Source of the DNA: an uncultured Bacteroidales bacterium
Lineage (GTDB): Bacteria > Bacteroidota > Bacteroidia > Bacteroidales > Muribaculaceae
Direction of reading: 5' to 3'
Assembly: GCA_945829225.1 (NCBI GenBank)
Contig: CALZTY010000017.1
Coordinates: 1 to 44,554, forward strand
DNA: 44,554 nt
This document shows, in pieces, positions 8,743-17,994 of the stretch; position 1 is the stretch's first letter, and each line of letters opens with the position of its first letter. The notes below the pieces were generated by a model. It searched no databases. It worked only from the letters and a program-made list of their open reading frames with translations, and was not told the origin of the DNA. Both the position numbers and the translations under genes were made by a program.

Positions 8743-9492
8743 ATGAATGTAAGTAAAAGAATTGTCAGTGTAGTATTGCTCTTGATAATATGTGCAGTGA
8801 GTGGTTTCCAATCCAGGGCACAAGAGCAATTCAGCCGCGATATACGTCAGATATCCTTTATCCCCAAGGGACAATGGATAGCCGGCGTGAGCGTCAGCTA
8901 CTCGCAGAGCGACCAAGACAACTACCAATTCTTGATCTTCGAAAATCTGTCGGGTGACACCTATACCTTCAAGGTAAGCCCGATGCTCCTATATTGCTTC
9001 AAGGATAATTTGGCAGCCGGCGGACGCTTCTCCTACTCGCGCCAGCGCACCAGCCTGTCATCGGCAGATGTGGTCCTTGGCAGCGACACCGAGTACAATG
9101 TCGACCACTTGTATTCCATCTCGCACAACTATCACTTCACCACCTTGTTCCGCCAATATATGTCGTTGGGAAACACTACGCGCTTTGGCTTGGTCAATGA
9201 GGTGCAATTAGAGTTTGGCGGCGGGCAGTCGAAACTTGCCAACGGCACCGGCGACTCGCTCACCGGTACCTACGAGCGCAATTTCTCGATGAACATCGGC
9301 GTGGCGCCGGGTGTGTTGGTATTCTTGAATAATTACTCGGCATTGGAGGTCAATGTAGGCGTCCTGGGCTTTAACTATTCCAAGACACGCTCAGTGACCG
9401 ACCAAGTACAGATAGCTAATCGACACACCTCGAGTGCGAATTTCAAAGTTAACCTGTTTTCAATCACCTTCGGGGTGGCATTCTATATATGA
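8743..9492 (+). CDS. Secreted, probable outer-membrane beta-barrel protein (paralogue 1)
   Basis: A 249 aa protein with a signal peptide (hydrophobic residues 9-21, likely cleavage after QSRA, residue 26). The mature part alternates hydrophobic and polar residues with many aromatic and Gly residues and ends in an aromatic/hydrophobic strand (ITFGVAFYI), as outer-membrane barrels do. It is clearly homologous to the next gene: both have an IPKG(Q/K)W segment, an (S/A)PGV.VF....Y.A motif and the closing SSANFKVNLFSITFG pattern. First gene of an operon of at least six genes whose ends overlap or nearly touch. Function unknown; porin-like or surface assembly roles are only guesses. Confidence 0.82.
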   Translation: MNVSKRIVSVVLLLIICAVSGFQSRAQEQFSRDIRQISFIPKGQWIAGVSVSYSQSDQDNYQFLIFENLSGDTYTFKVSPMLLYCFKDNLAAGGRFSYSRQRTSLSSADVVLGSDTEYNVDHLYSISHNYHFTTLFRQYMSLGNTTRFGLVNEVQLEFGGGQSKLANGTGDSLTGTYERNFSMNIGVAPGVLVFLNNYSALEVNVGVLGFNYSKTRSVTDQVQIANRHTSSANFKVNLFSITFGVAFYI

Positions 9493-10328
9493 TGAAGAGG
9501 CTACTGTTGATAATATGTCTTCTGTCGTTAGCCGCATCTATGGCGACTGCCCAGCAGGTGGTGCGCAAGTCGCTCGCCTTGCCCAATCCCGATGAGGAGG
9601 AGAAAGTGATTGTAGATGGCGATACTGTCAACCTCGTCATTCCGGAACGCAACTTCGGCAGATACGACCGCGGTCTATATAATTATATGTATATACCCAA
9701 GGGTAAGTGGGCATTTGGTCTCACCGCCTCCTATGGCGAGTTAGGAACCGAAAACTCATCTATTTTATCAATAGTCGAAGATGCCGATTTCGATGGCAAG
9801 ATTTACTCAATCAAGCCCTGGCTCAGTTACTTCATTCGTCATAATCAGTCGGTAGGTATCCGCTTTGATTACTCACGCGGAGTAGGCGACCTGCACAATC
9901 TGCGAGTAGATTTCGATGAAGATATAAACTTTGAACTCAAGGATGTAAGTTACTATACACATAGTTTCTCGACATCGCTATTCTACCGCAATTATATCGG
10001 TCTCAACAAGAGCAAGATATTCTCGATTTTCAACGAGGTAGACTTGACTTTTGGCTCGGGCTCATCGCGCTTCAAGCGCATCTATGACAGCAAACCCAAG
10101 GACACCAAGACTACCATCACTCGTGCGAGCATCAACTTCAGCCCGGGTGTGGCTGTGTTCATCCAGGAGTATGTGGCATTCAACGTGTCTTTTGGCGTTT
10201 TCGGCTTGAATTTCCGTCGCGAGCATCAAGTGACCGACGGTGTCGACGAGGGTACGCGCTTCACCTCTGGTGCCAACTTTAAGTTTAATATTTTTAATAT
10301 CAGTTTCGGACTGATGGTAGTGATATGA
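9489..10328 (+). CDS. Secreted, probable outer-membrane beta-barrel protein (paralogue 2)
   Basis: A 279 aa protein with a signal peptide (RLLLIICLLSLAASMATAQ) followed by a short linker (NPDEEEKVIVDGDTVNL, about 34-50) absent from paralogue 1, then the same barrel pattern: IPKGKWAFGLTASYGE (about 74), SPGVAVFIQEYVAF (about 216), and SGANFKFNIFNISFG at the end. The start overlaps the previous stop by 4 bases (ATGA), which points to coupled translation. A second ATG follows immediately at 9492. Probably forms a pair with the preceding protein. Confidence 0.82.
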   Translation: MMKRLLLIICLLSLAASMATAQQVVRKSLALPNPDEEEKVIVDGDTVNLVIPERNFGRYDRGLYNYMYIPKGKWAFGLTASYGELGTENSSILSIVEDADFDGKIYSIKPWLSYFIRHNQSVGIRFDYSRGVGDLHNLRVDFDEDINFELKDVSYYTHSFSTSLFYRNYIGLNKSKIFSIFNEVDLTFGSGSSRFKRIYDSKPKDTKTTITRASINFSPGVAVFIQEYVAFNVSFGVFGLNFRREHQVTDGVDEGTRFTSGANFKFNIFNISFGLMVVI

Positions 10329-11887
10329 GAGTTAGGCTTGTGTATATGTTAGTCGCCGTGATGGCTATGCTCGCATCGTGCATCAAGAACGATGTGCCGT
10401 ATCCGCGTATACAAGCCAACTTCAAAACGTTTGTTGCCGAAGGTCAGGAAAAAGCGGCATTGATTGACTCGACCAACTGCATCGTTACACTGTATTTTGA
10501 CGAGATGGCAGACCTCTCCAATATCACCGTTCAAGAATACAGTATCACTCCCGGAGCGACTGTTGAGGGGGATGCCCTCACCGGCGTGCTCAATCTCACC
10601 AAACCTATTAAAGTCAATCTGCACATCTATCAATCGTGGACTTGGACCATATGCGCCGAGCAAAATATCGAGCGCTATTTCAGCGTCACCGGACAGATTG
10701 GTACCTCGTATATTGATGTGCCGGCTCGCCGCATTGTAGTGTATATTTCCGACAAGATAGACCTCTCAAAGGTATATGTCGAGCGTGCAAAATTGGGACC
10801 CGCCGGAGCAATTATCACTCCCGAACTTGAGGGCCATACCATCGACCTCTCGCGCCCCTTGGAGGTTACTGTCGAAGCATTCGGCAAGGTAGAGATATGG
10901 AATATCTTTGCCGAGCAAACATCGTTGTCAGTCACAACCGCCGGCGTGGATGCGTGGACCAATGTGGCATGGGTGCGCGGTCAAGCCGAAGCCGGACACG
11001 ACAATGGCTTTGACTATCGCGAAGCCGGTGCAGAGGAATGGATACGAGTAGATGCCGCCGATGTCGTGCACGATGGTGGCGATTTCAGCGCTCGCATCAT
11101 TCACCTGTTGCCACAGACGACCTATGAGGTGAGAGCCTACTCGGATGAAGACCTCGGTGAGGTGCTGTCATTTACCACCGGCTCTATTGTGCAATTGCCA
11201 AATAGCGGCATTGATGATTGGTGGCTCGATGACAAGGTGTGGTGCCCGTGGGCAGAGGGTGACACTCCCTATTGGGATACCGGCAACAAGGGCGCTACTA
11301 CAATCGGCGCCTCAAACAGTGTGCCTACCGACGATACCGCTACGGGTAGAGGTCGCGCTGCTATGCTCGAGACCAAGTTTGTAGGGCTCGGTGTCTTGGG
11401 AAAACTTGCCGCCGGCAACCTTTTCATCGGCGAATACTACAAGACCGATGGCACTAACGGTATCTTGCATTTCGGCCGCGAATTTACCGAGCGACCCACA
11501 AAATTGCGTGGGTACCTCAAGTACAAGACCGCACCTATCGATTATACTTCTTCAGGATTAGAACATCTTGCCGGACGCCCCGATACCTGCGTCGTGTGGT
11601 GTGCTCTCATTGACCAAAACAGCCAATTTGAGATACGAACCAATCCTCGCAACCGCCAATTATTTGACCCCAACGGCTCATATGTTGTGGCATTCGGCAG
11701 CGTCCAATACGGCGAGGATGTCAACCAATACACCCAATTTGAGGTAGAACTTGAGTATAAATCGACTTCGCGTGTGCCCAAGTATATACTTGTGACAGCC
11801 TCGGCAAGCAAGTATGGCGACTACTTCACCGGAGGCACGGGTGCGGTGCTTTATCTCGATGAATTAGAGTTATTGTACGATTATTAG
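10325..11887 (+). CDS. Surface lipoprotein with C-terminal PCMD domain
   Basis: A 520 aa lipoprotein, lipobox MLASC with Cys19. Residues about 45-115 and 125-195 look like two copies of one beta domain: each has a TLYF/VVYI strand, a DLS..V segment and a closing ICAEQ or IFAEQ. A fibronectin III-like part follows (about 200-285, ending TTYEVRAYSDEDLGEVLSF), then the PCMD domain (putative carbohydrate metabolism domain, PF13201) to the end, with the typical closing strand AVLYLDELELLYDY. It overlaps paralogue 2 by 4 bases. PCMD proteins in Bacteroidales are commonly surface lipoproteins; binding of glycan is inferred from the family name only. Confidence 0.82.
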   Translation: MRVRLVYMLVAVMAMLASCIKNDVPYPRIQANFKTFVAEGQEKAALIDSTNCIVTLYFDEMADLSNITVQEYSITPGATVEGDALTGVLNLTKPIKVNLHIYQSWTWTICAEQNIERYFSVTGQIGTSYIDVPARRIVVYISDKIDLSKVYVERAKLGPAGAIITPELEGHTIDLSRPLEVTVEAFGKVEIWNIFAEQTSLSVTTAGVDAWTNVAWVRGQAEAGHDNGFDYREAGAEEWIRVDAADVVHDGGDFSARIIHLLPQTTYEVRAYSDEDLGEVLSFTTGSIVQLPNSGIDDWWLDDKVWCPWAEGDTPYWDTGNKGATTIGASNSVPTDDTATGRGRAAMLETKFVGLGVLGKLAAGNLFIGEYYKTDGTNGILHFGREFTERPTKLRGYLKYKTAPIDYTSSGLEHLAGRPDTCVVWCALIDQNSQFEIRTNPRNRQLFDPNGSYVVAFGSVQYGEDVNQYTQFEVELEYKSTSRVPKYILVTASASKYGDYFTGGTGAVLYLDELELLYDY

Positions 11888-11888
11888 G

Positions 11889-12656
11889 ATGGAAAAGCAA
11901 ATCAACATAAAGGGTATCAAACTCAACTACCGACAAGTTGGAAACGGTGACCCTATGATAATAATGCATGGCTGGGGTTGCGACAGCAGTGCGATGGCTC
12001 TGTTTGAGCGCGTCGGTGCCGAGCATCACACTGTATACAATCTTGACCTCCCGGGATTCGGGAAATCGCAAGAGCCCCCAATGCCCTGGACAGTCGAAGA
12101 TTACACGCAGATGCTTGAAGCATTTGTCGAAGCGCAAGGTATCTCCGCGCCAATCCTCCTCGGACACTCATTCGGTGGTCGAGTCGCTATACTATATGCC
12201 TCGCGCAACGAGGTAAGCAAGTTGATATTGGTCGATGCTGCCGGGGTCAAGCCTCGTCGTTCTTTGTCATATTATATTAAGGTGTATAGTTTCAAACTTG
12301 CACGGCGCATCTATCCCTTGATTGTCGGTAAGGAAAAAGCCGGCAAAAAAATTGAGGCTATGCGCTCCAAGCGTGGCTCGGATGATTACAAGAGTAGTTC
12401 GCCCGTGATGCGTCAGGTGCTTGTCAAGGCTGTCAATTCCGACCTTAAGCATGTGATGCCCTCTATCTCTGCTCCCACTTTGCTCATTTGGGGCGAGGAG
12501 GATACTGCGACCCCCATGCGTGATGCCCGCATAATGAATAAACACATCGCTAATTCCCGCTTGGTATCCTTTGCCGGTGCCGGGCACTTTAGTTTTGTCG
12601 ATAATCCTTACCAAGTGACCGCTGCCGTGCGGCGCTTCATCCAACCCAACGATTGA
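11889..12656 (+). CDS. Alpha/beta hydrolase
   Basis: A 255 aa alpha/beta hydrolase fold enzyme without a signal peptide, so cytoplasmic. The oxyanion region MHGWGCDSS is at residues 26-34, the nucleophile elbow GHSFGG at 92-97 (Ser94), the probable acid in WGEEDTATP (Asp205) and the His in GAGHFSF (His233), so the triad is complete. The lid region (about 120-165) is basic. It starts one base after the previous stop. The substrate is unknown; location just before two peptidoglycan-type ligases suggests an envelope precursor or ester, but that is inference. Confidence 0.9.
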   Translation: MEKQINIKGIKLNYRQVGNGDPMIIMHGWGCDSSAMALFERVGAEHHTVYNLDLPGFGKSQEPPMPWTVEDYTQMLEAFVEAQGISAPILLGHSFGGRVAILYASRNEVSKLILVDAAGVKPRRSLSYYIKVYSFKLARRIYPLIVGKEKAGKKIEAMRSKRGSDDYKSSSPVMRQVLVKAVNSDLKHVMPSISAPTLLIWGEEDTATPMRDARIMNKHIANSRLVSFAGAGHFSFVDNPYQVTAAVRRFIQPND

Positions 12657-12658
12657 TT

Positions 12659-14224
12659 ATGATTGACACATTATTATTTATTATAGCATTAGTGTTTGTG
12701 GCATCGTGTCACCTCGTCGAGTTGACACGATGCCTGATGATGTATCAGCAAAATTCTTACCGCAATGAGCGGTATATGAAGTGGCTGTCAACCTCTGGTG
12801 ATACGACGTCGATTCCTCGTCTTATTGCCCTTGTGCTCTTCTTTCTCAGTATATCGGTATTCGGCAACGACAGGTTGACATATGTCAGCATACCGCTTTT
12901 TGCCGCCATAATGGGTATCAAGATGGCTACAAAGCGCTACAAGAAGCCTCTGGTGTGGACAGCACGAGCCATCCGCCTATATGCGGTTGCAGTTATCCTC
13001 AGCGGTTTGCTTGTTTGGGCTGCTTCGTTTGTCATAGATATTGTTGTCGCCACGTTGCTTGTATATTGCCTCTCGCACGTGGTGATTATGGCGACCGGAA
13101 TAATTCTCTTGCCGATTGACAAACTTATAAATCTGCGATATATCAATGACGCTCGCCGTCGACTCAAGTCAATGCCCGAACTGAAGATTGTCGGCATCAC
13201 CGGCAGTTATGGCAAGACCAGCACCAAGCACTATCTGCACCGTATTCTCAGCGAGCAGTATGACACGCTGATGACCCCAGGTAGTTTCAATACCACTCTC
13301 GGTGTAGTGCGCACGGTCCGCGAGTACCTTAAGCCTTACAACGAGGTATTTATCGTGGAAATGGGCGCCAAGCAACCCGGCGATATCAAGGAAATTTGCG
13401 ATTTGGTGCACCCCACGATTGGTATTGTTACCGCAGTCGGACCTCAACACTTGGAGTCATTCAAGACTATTGAGCGAGTGCAAGCCACCAAATTTGAGTT
13501 GGTCGATGCTCTCCCTGCCGATGGCGTCGCTGTGGTGAATAACGACTTCGAGAAAATTGCTGACCGCCCCGTTGACACCACAAAGTGTCTTCGTTATGCC
13601 ATTAATAATGAAGATGCAGGCTATCGAGCCGAAAAAATTGTCTATTCGCCGGCTGGCACAACCTTTGAAGTCGTTGGTGATGGCTGGCACTTGGCACTGC
13701 ACACCAAGCTCCTCGGCGAGTGCAATGTCTCGGACCTCTTGGCTGCTATTGTCACTGCACATGTTATGGGGGTGCCCGATGCCAAGATTATCTCGGCTGT
13801 CGCTGCCATCGAGCCGGTTGAGCATCGTTTGTCAGTGAAGAAGACTCCCTCGGGAATCATTATTCTTGACGACGCTTTCAACTCCAATCCTATCGGCTCG
13901 CGTATGGCTCTGGAGGTCCTCGGCTCAATGACTTCCGGCAAGCGTATCGTCATCACTCCCGGTATGATTGAACTTGGCGAGCAACAGTATGACCTCAATT
14001 GTCAGTTAGGTCAACATATTGACAAGAATGTCGATGTCGCTATCGTTGTCGGTCAATACAATCGCGAGGCTATCCTCGCCGGTATCACCGATGGCGGTCG
14101 CCTCAAAGCCGAGCAAATACTCGTCGCTGACTCTTTTGCCGAGGCTCAGCAATTGCTCGCAACCGTTGTTGCATCAGGCGATATTGTGCTGTATGAAAAT
14201 GATTTACCAGATACTTTTAAATAA
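12659..14224 (+). CDS. Membrane-anchored MurF-like ligase
   Basis: Mur ligase family protein of 521 aa. The first 150 residues hold about five hydrophobic segments, then an ATP-grasping P-loop GSYGKTS (Lys about 186), VEMGAKQPGDI (about 233), the central-domain DDAFNSNPIGSRMAL (about 403) and a C-terminal domain ending VLYENDLPDTF. The order of motifs matches MurF, which adds D-Ala-D-Ala to the UDP-MurNAc-tripeptide, but ordinary MurF is soluble and about 80 residues shorter. The ATG at 12659 is preferred over a TTG at 12653. It is followed after 9 bases by a Ddl-family gene, the natural supplier of the dipeptide. It may be an alternative MurF or act on a related precursor. Confidence 0.85.
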   Translation: MIDTLLFIIALVFVASCHLVELTRCLMMYQQNSYRNERYMKWLSTSGDTTSIPRLIALVLFFLSISVFGNDRLTYVSIPLFAAIMGIKMATKRYKKPLVWTARAIRLYAVAVILSGLLVWAASFVIDIVVATLLVYCLSHVVIMATGIILLPIDKLINLRYINDARRRLKSMPELKIVGITGSYGKTSTKHYLHRILSEQYDTLMTPGSFNTTLGVVRTVREYLKPYNEVFIVEMGAKQPGDIKEICDLVHPTIGIVTAVGPQHLESFKTIERVQATKFELVDALPADGVAVVNNDFEKIADRPVDTTKCLRYAINNEDAGYRAEKIVYSPAGTTFEVVGDGWHLALHTKLLGECNVSDLLAAIVTAHVMGVPDAKIISAVAAIEPVEHRLSVKKTPSGIIILDDAFNSNPIGSRMALEVLGSMTSGKRIVITPGMIELGEQQYDLNCQLGQHIDKNVDVAIVVGQYNREAILAGITDGGRLKAEQILVADSFAEAQQLLATVVASGDIVLYENDLPDTFK

Positions 14225-14233
14225 TTACTTTAA

Positions 14234-15394
14234 ATGAAAACCATTGTAGGTGTATTCTTTGGCGGTCGCTCGACCGAGCATGAGATTTCGGTCATTTCCG
14301 CCAACCAGGCAATTGCCGCTTTTAATCCCGACAAATATGAAATTGTGCCCATATACATTTCCAAGGACGGACATTGGTTCACCGGTCGCGAATTGCTCAC
14401 ACTGAGCAACTATCGCAAGCCCGAAGAACTGCTCAAAAAGTGTACCGAGGTGTACATGCGTCCTGTATATGGCGATTTCAACCTCTATGCGGTCAAGAAA
14501 TCATTGTTTGGCAAGGATGTAATTGCCACGCTCGATGTCGCTGTGCCGGTGCTCCATGGTACAAATGTTGAGGACGGCAGATTTGAGGGTGTGCTCGAGA
14601 CTATAGGCTTGCCCTATGCCGGTTGCAATACTCTTGCCTCGGCAAACGGTATGGATAAGATTACCATGAAGATGATTCTTCGTGCCGATGGTATTCCTGT
14701 TGTTGATTATGTGTGGATGACCGACCGCGACTGGACAACCCGCCGCGACGAAATGATTGCCAAAGTCGAGAAAGAACTTGGCTATCCCGTGATTGTCAAG
14801 CCTGCCAACCTCGGCTCGAGCATCGGCATCGGTGCCGCTCACGACCGCGACCAACTCATTGAGCGTCTTGACGATGCAGCTCGTTTCTCGCGTCGCCTCG
14901 TCGTTGAGCATATGGTTACAGCTCTGCGCGAAATCAATTGCTCGGTACTCGGTGATGTTGACGAATATGAGACTTCGGTGCTCGAGGAGCCTATCAAGGC
15001 TGAAGAAATCCTCAGTTATGGCGACAAATATATGGGTGGTGGCATGCATGCCGCTCAGAAACGTATTCCCGCCGAGTTGCCCGATGACCAAGCAGCCGAG
15101 TGTCGTCACCTCGCCGGAGAGACATTCCGTGTCCTTTCATGCCATGGTGTCAGTCGTGTCGACCTTATTATTGACGATGCCACCGGCAAGGTATATGTTA
15201 ACGAAATTAACACTATCCCCGGCTCTTTGAGTTATTATTTGTGGGAGGCTGCCGGATTATCCTTTGAAAATTTGATGGATAAATTGGTGAAACTTGCTCT
15301 CAAGCGTCGTCGCGACGAACAGGGTAAGACAACCAGTTTCTCGCAGAATATTTTCGCAATGGGTGGCGGTGTCAAGGGAGGTATCAAAAAGTAA
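14234..15394 (+). CDS. ddl: D-alanine--D-alanine ligase family protein
   Basis: ATP-grasp ligase of 386 aa joining two D-amino acids for the peptidoglycan stem. Seen are FFGGRSTEHEISVISA at residues 8-23, the VPVLHGTNVEDG substrate loop (about 102-113), VKPANLGSSIGIG (about 188), the omega-loop with SYGDKYMGGG (about 261-270) and the metal-binding NEINTIPGSL near residue 325. Tyr266 in DKY is where D-Ala-D-Ala enzymes carry Tyr, while D-lactate-using ones carry Phe or His, so D-Ala-D-Ala is predicted. It is longer than the usual 305-330 aa Ddl. Last gene of the envelope operon; no terminator separates it from clpC. Confidence 0.92.
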   Translation: MKTIVGVFFGGRSTEHEISVISANQAIAAFNPDKYEIVPIYISKDGHWFTGRELLTLSNYRKPEELLKKCTEVYMRPVYGDFNLYAVKKSLFGKDVIATLDVAVPVLHGTNVEDGRFEGVLETIGLPYAGCNTLASANGMDKITMKMILRADGIPVVDYVWMTDRDWTTRRDEMIAKVEKELGYPVIVKPANLGSSIGIGAAHDRDQLIERLDDAARFSRRLVVEHMVTALREINCSVLGDVDEYETSVLEEPIKAEEILSYGDKYMGGGMHAAQKRIPAELPDDQAAECRHLAGETFRVLSCHGVSRVDLIIDDATGKVYVNEINTIPGSLSYYLWEAAGLSFENLMDKLVKLALKRRRDEQGKTTSFSQNIFAMGGGVKGGIKK

Positions 15395-15402
15395 TTGACC
15401 TA

Positions 15403-15419
15403 TTGGCACGACTTTTGCT
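15403..15419 (+). promoter_or_regulatory. Sigma-54 (-24/-12) promoter for clpC
   Basis: TTGGCACG, four bases, TTGCT: a full match to the RpoN consensus, with the GG and GC doublets at the required distance. It lies 23 bases before the clpC ATG at 15442, giving a transcript start near 15430. There is no TAnnTTTG box in this gap. Confidence 0.75.
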
Positions 15420-15441
15420 ACATCCATAGTAAATAGTCTTA

Positions 15442-17994
15442 ATGTCAACCTTTATGAACGCCCGCTTCTCCGACGACTTCAAGCATTCTCTTGACCTTGC
15501 TCGCAAAATTGCAAGCAAGCACAACGATTCTACGATCCGACCCGAGCACTTGCTCCTTGCTGTGCTCTCCGATAAGGAGGCTCTTCCTGTCGCCGTTCTC
15601 AACGCTTTATATTCCGCTTCTCAGGTAAATGAATTGCTCGAACAATTAGATGACAGTTTGTACGATCAATCTTACCATGGGCAGGGAGATGAGCCTATGA
15701 TGAACGACCTCAGCGCTCGCATCACCAAACTATCGGTCCTCGAGGCGCGTATGCTCAAGAGTGATGTCGTTGAGCCTATACATATTTTGTTGGCTATTTT
15801 TCATAATTACGAAGTTCAATCTCTGCCCTTGTTCAAGCCATTTTTTAAAATCGGTATCAGTTACTCCAATATTTTTAAATATATGAATGAGGAGTGCCCC
15901 AATATATCAAGCGGTTTCGAAGTCAATAATGATGATGACGAGTCGTCGGTCGATAACGGTGATGACTCTTTTGAAAAGTCCGAAAAGAAATCCCGGAAAT
16001 CCGGCAAACGCGAAAGTTCGTCGACCGATACACCGCTGCTCGATAAATTTGGTCACGATATGACCAAGGCTGCCTCGCAAGGTTCGCTCGACCCGGTGGT
16101 CGGACGAGAAACTGAAATTGAGCGTCTCGCCCAAATCCTCAGCCGCCGCAAGAAGAATAACCCCGTGCTTATTGGCGAGCCGGGTGTCGGTAAATCGGCT
16201 ATCGTTGAGGGTCTTGCCATTCGCATCGTCAATCGCTCCGTGCCTCGCGTACTCTTCAATAAGCGTGTTATTGCCCTTGATATGGCTTCGTTGGTCGCCG
16301 GAACCAAGTTCCGTGGCGAATTTGAGGAGCGTATAAAGGGCGTGCTTAACGAGTTGGCTAAAAATAGCGATATCATTCTGTTCATTGACGAAATTCACAC
16401 CATTGTCGGTGCCGGCAATCAGCAAGGACAGATGGATGCCGCCAACCTCCTCAAGCCGGCGCTTGCCCGTGGCGAGGTGCAGTGCATCGGTGCTACTACG
16501 CTCGATGAGTATCGAGTGAATATTGAGAAGGATGGCGCTCTCGAGCGTCGTTTCCAAAAAGTGATGGTTGAACCCACAACTGCCGAGGAGACAATAACTA
16601 TTCTTAATAATATCAAGTCGAAGTATGAGGAACATCACAATGTAACTTATACTGACGATGCAATTTATGCTTGTGTCCACTTGACCGAGCGCTATGTCAG
16701 TGACCGCAACTTCCCCGATAAGGCAATTGATGCTCTCGATGAAGGAGGCGCTCGCGCTCACATTATCAATCTGGCTGTCCCACAGGAAATTGAAACCTTG
16801 GAGGCTAAGATTGAAGAGGTAAATCGTCTCAAATTGGAAGCCGCCCAACGAGCCGATTTTCAAGAGGCTGCTCGTCGTCGCGATGAAGTGCAATCGCTGA
16901 CCGAACAGTTGGAAGCCGCTCGACAACATTGGGATGAGACCCTTGAGGAGAATAGAGTAATTGTTGATGAGGACAAAGTGGCAGAGGTCGTGGCAATGAT
17001 GACCGGTGTCCCCGTGCAGCGTGTCGCTCAAGCCGAGGGCTTGCGTCTCAAGGAAATGGAAAGCACGCTCCAAGCGGCTGTCATTGGTCAGGACGATGCT
17101 ATTGTCAAGATTTCAAAGGCTATTCGTCGCAACCGCATCGGACTCAAGGACCCCGGTAAGCCCATCGGCACCTTCATGTTCCTTGGTCCTACCGGTGTCG
17201 GCAAGACCCACCTCGCCAAGAAATTGGCTGAGTTCCTCTTTGACTCGGCAGATACTCTCATTCGTATCGATATGAGCGAGTATATGGAGAAATTCACCGT
17301 GTCGCGACTTGTCGGTGCACCTCCCGGATATGTAGGCTATGATGAGGGTGGGCAACTCACCGAGGCTGTCCGTCGTCATCCTTATTCGGTCGTCCTCCTC
17401 GACGAGATTGAGAAGGCTCACCCCGATGTATTCAACCTCTTGTTGCAAGTCCTTGACGAAGGTCGTCTTACCGACTCGATGGGTCGACGCGTTGATTTCA
17501 AGAACACAATAATTATTATGACCTCCAACATCGGCACGCGTCAACTTAAGGATTTCGGCACCGGCGTCGGCTTCTCCACCACTAACAATACCGGCGAGGA
17601 GGCTCGCAATGCTGTTATTCGCAAGGCGCTCGATAAGGCGTTCTCGCCCGAGTTTCTCAATCGTGTCGATGATATCGTGATGTTTGAATCGCTCTCACGT
17701 GAGGCTATTTTCAAGATTATTGACCTCGAACTCGTAGGCTTCCGCAAGCGTCTCAAGGGAATGGGGTACGACCTCATGATTACCGATAAGGCGCGTGACT
17801 TCATCGCCGACACCGGTTATGACCCGCAATACGGTGCACGTCCTCTTAAGCGTGCTATCCAGAAATACCTCGAGGACGAATTAGCCGAACTAATCCTCTA
17901 CAATAAGCTCTCTGATGGCAATGTGCTCGTTGTTGACTATGACTCCGAGGCCCGAAAGATAGTTTCAGACGTCTTGGTTAGCGTCCCCGAGTAA
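15442..17994 (+). CDS. clpC: ClpC-type AAA+ unfoldase
   Basis: ATP-dependent unfoldase that feeds proteins to the ClpP protease. The 850 aa order is: Clp_N repeats (about 5-145), an acidic then basic linker (about 160-200), AAA-1 with GEPGVGKS (Lys251) and LFIDEIHT, a UVR motif [12 protein letters not shown] (about 472-483) typical of ClpC and absent from ClpA, AAA-2 with GPTGVGKT (Lys588), and the C-terminal D2 small domain. The VGF tripeptide at 709-711 matches the ClpP-docking loop, so this is not the disaggregase ClpB. A second ATG at 15454 is possible. The gene lies behind a sigma-54 promoter and its 3' end overlaps the convergent alkD-like gene by 17 bases. Confidence 0.94.
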   Translation: MSTFMNARFSDDFKHSLDLARKIASKHNDSTIRPEHLLLAVLSDKEALPVAVLNALYSASQVNELLEQLDDSLYDQSYHGQGDEPMMNDLSARITKLSVLEARMLKSDVVEPIHILLAIFHNYEVQSLPLFKPFFKIGISYSNIFKYMNEECPNISSGFEVNNDDDESSVDNGDDSFEKSEKKSRKSGKRESSSTDTPLLDKFGHDMTKAASQGSLDPVVGRETEIERLAQILSRRKKNNPVLIGEPGVGKSAIVEGLAIRIVNRSVPRVLFNKRVIALDMASLVAGTKFRGEFEERIKGVLNELAKNSDIILFIDEIHTIVGAGNQQGQMDAANLLKPALARGEVQCIGATTLDEYRVNIEKDGALERRFQKVMVEPTTAEETITILNNIKSKYEEHHNVTYTDDAIYACVHLTERYVSDRNFPDKAIDALDEGGARAHIINLAVPQEIETLEAKIEEVNRLKLEAAQRADFQEAARRRDEVQSLTEQLEAARQHWDETLEENRVIVDEDKVAEVVAMMTGVPVQRVAQAEGLRLKEMESTLQAAVIGQDDAIVKISKAIRRNRIGLKDPGKPIGTFMFLGPTGVGKTHLAKKLAEFLFDSADTLIRIDMSEYMEKFTVSRLVGAPPGYVGYDEGGQLTEAVRRHPYSVVLLDEIEKAHPDVFNLLLQVLDEGRLTDSMGRRVDFKNTIIIMTSNIGTRQLKDFGTGVGFSTTNNTGEEARNAVIRKALDKAFSPEFLNRVDDIVMFESLSREAIFKIIDLELVGFRKRLKGMGYDLMITDKARDFIADTGYDPQYGARPLKRAIQKYLEDELAELILYNKLSDGNVLVVDYDSEARKIVSDVLVSVPE

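Noticed and set aside
15907-17073. 388-codon minus-strand open frame inside clpC
   Set aside because: Antisense shadow of a fully recognisable ClpC; no promoter or motif of its own.
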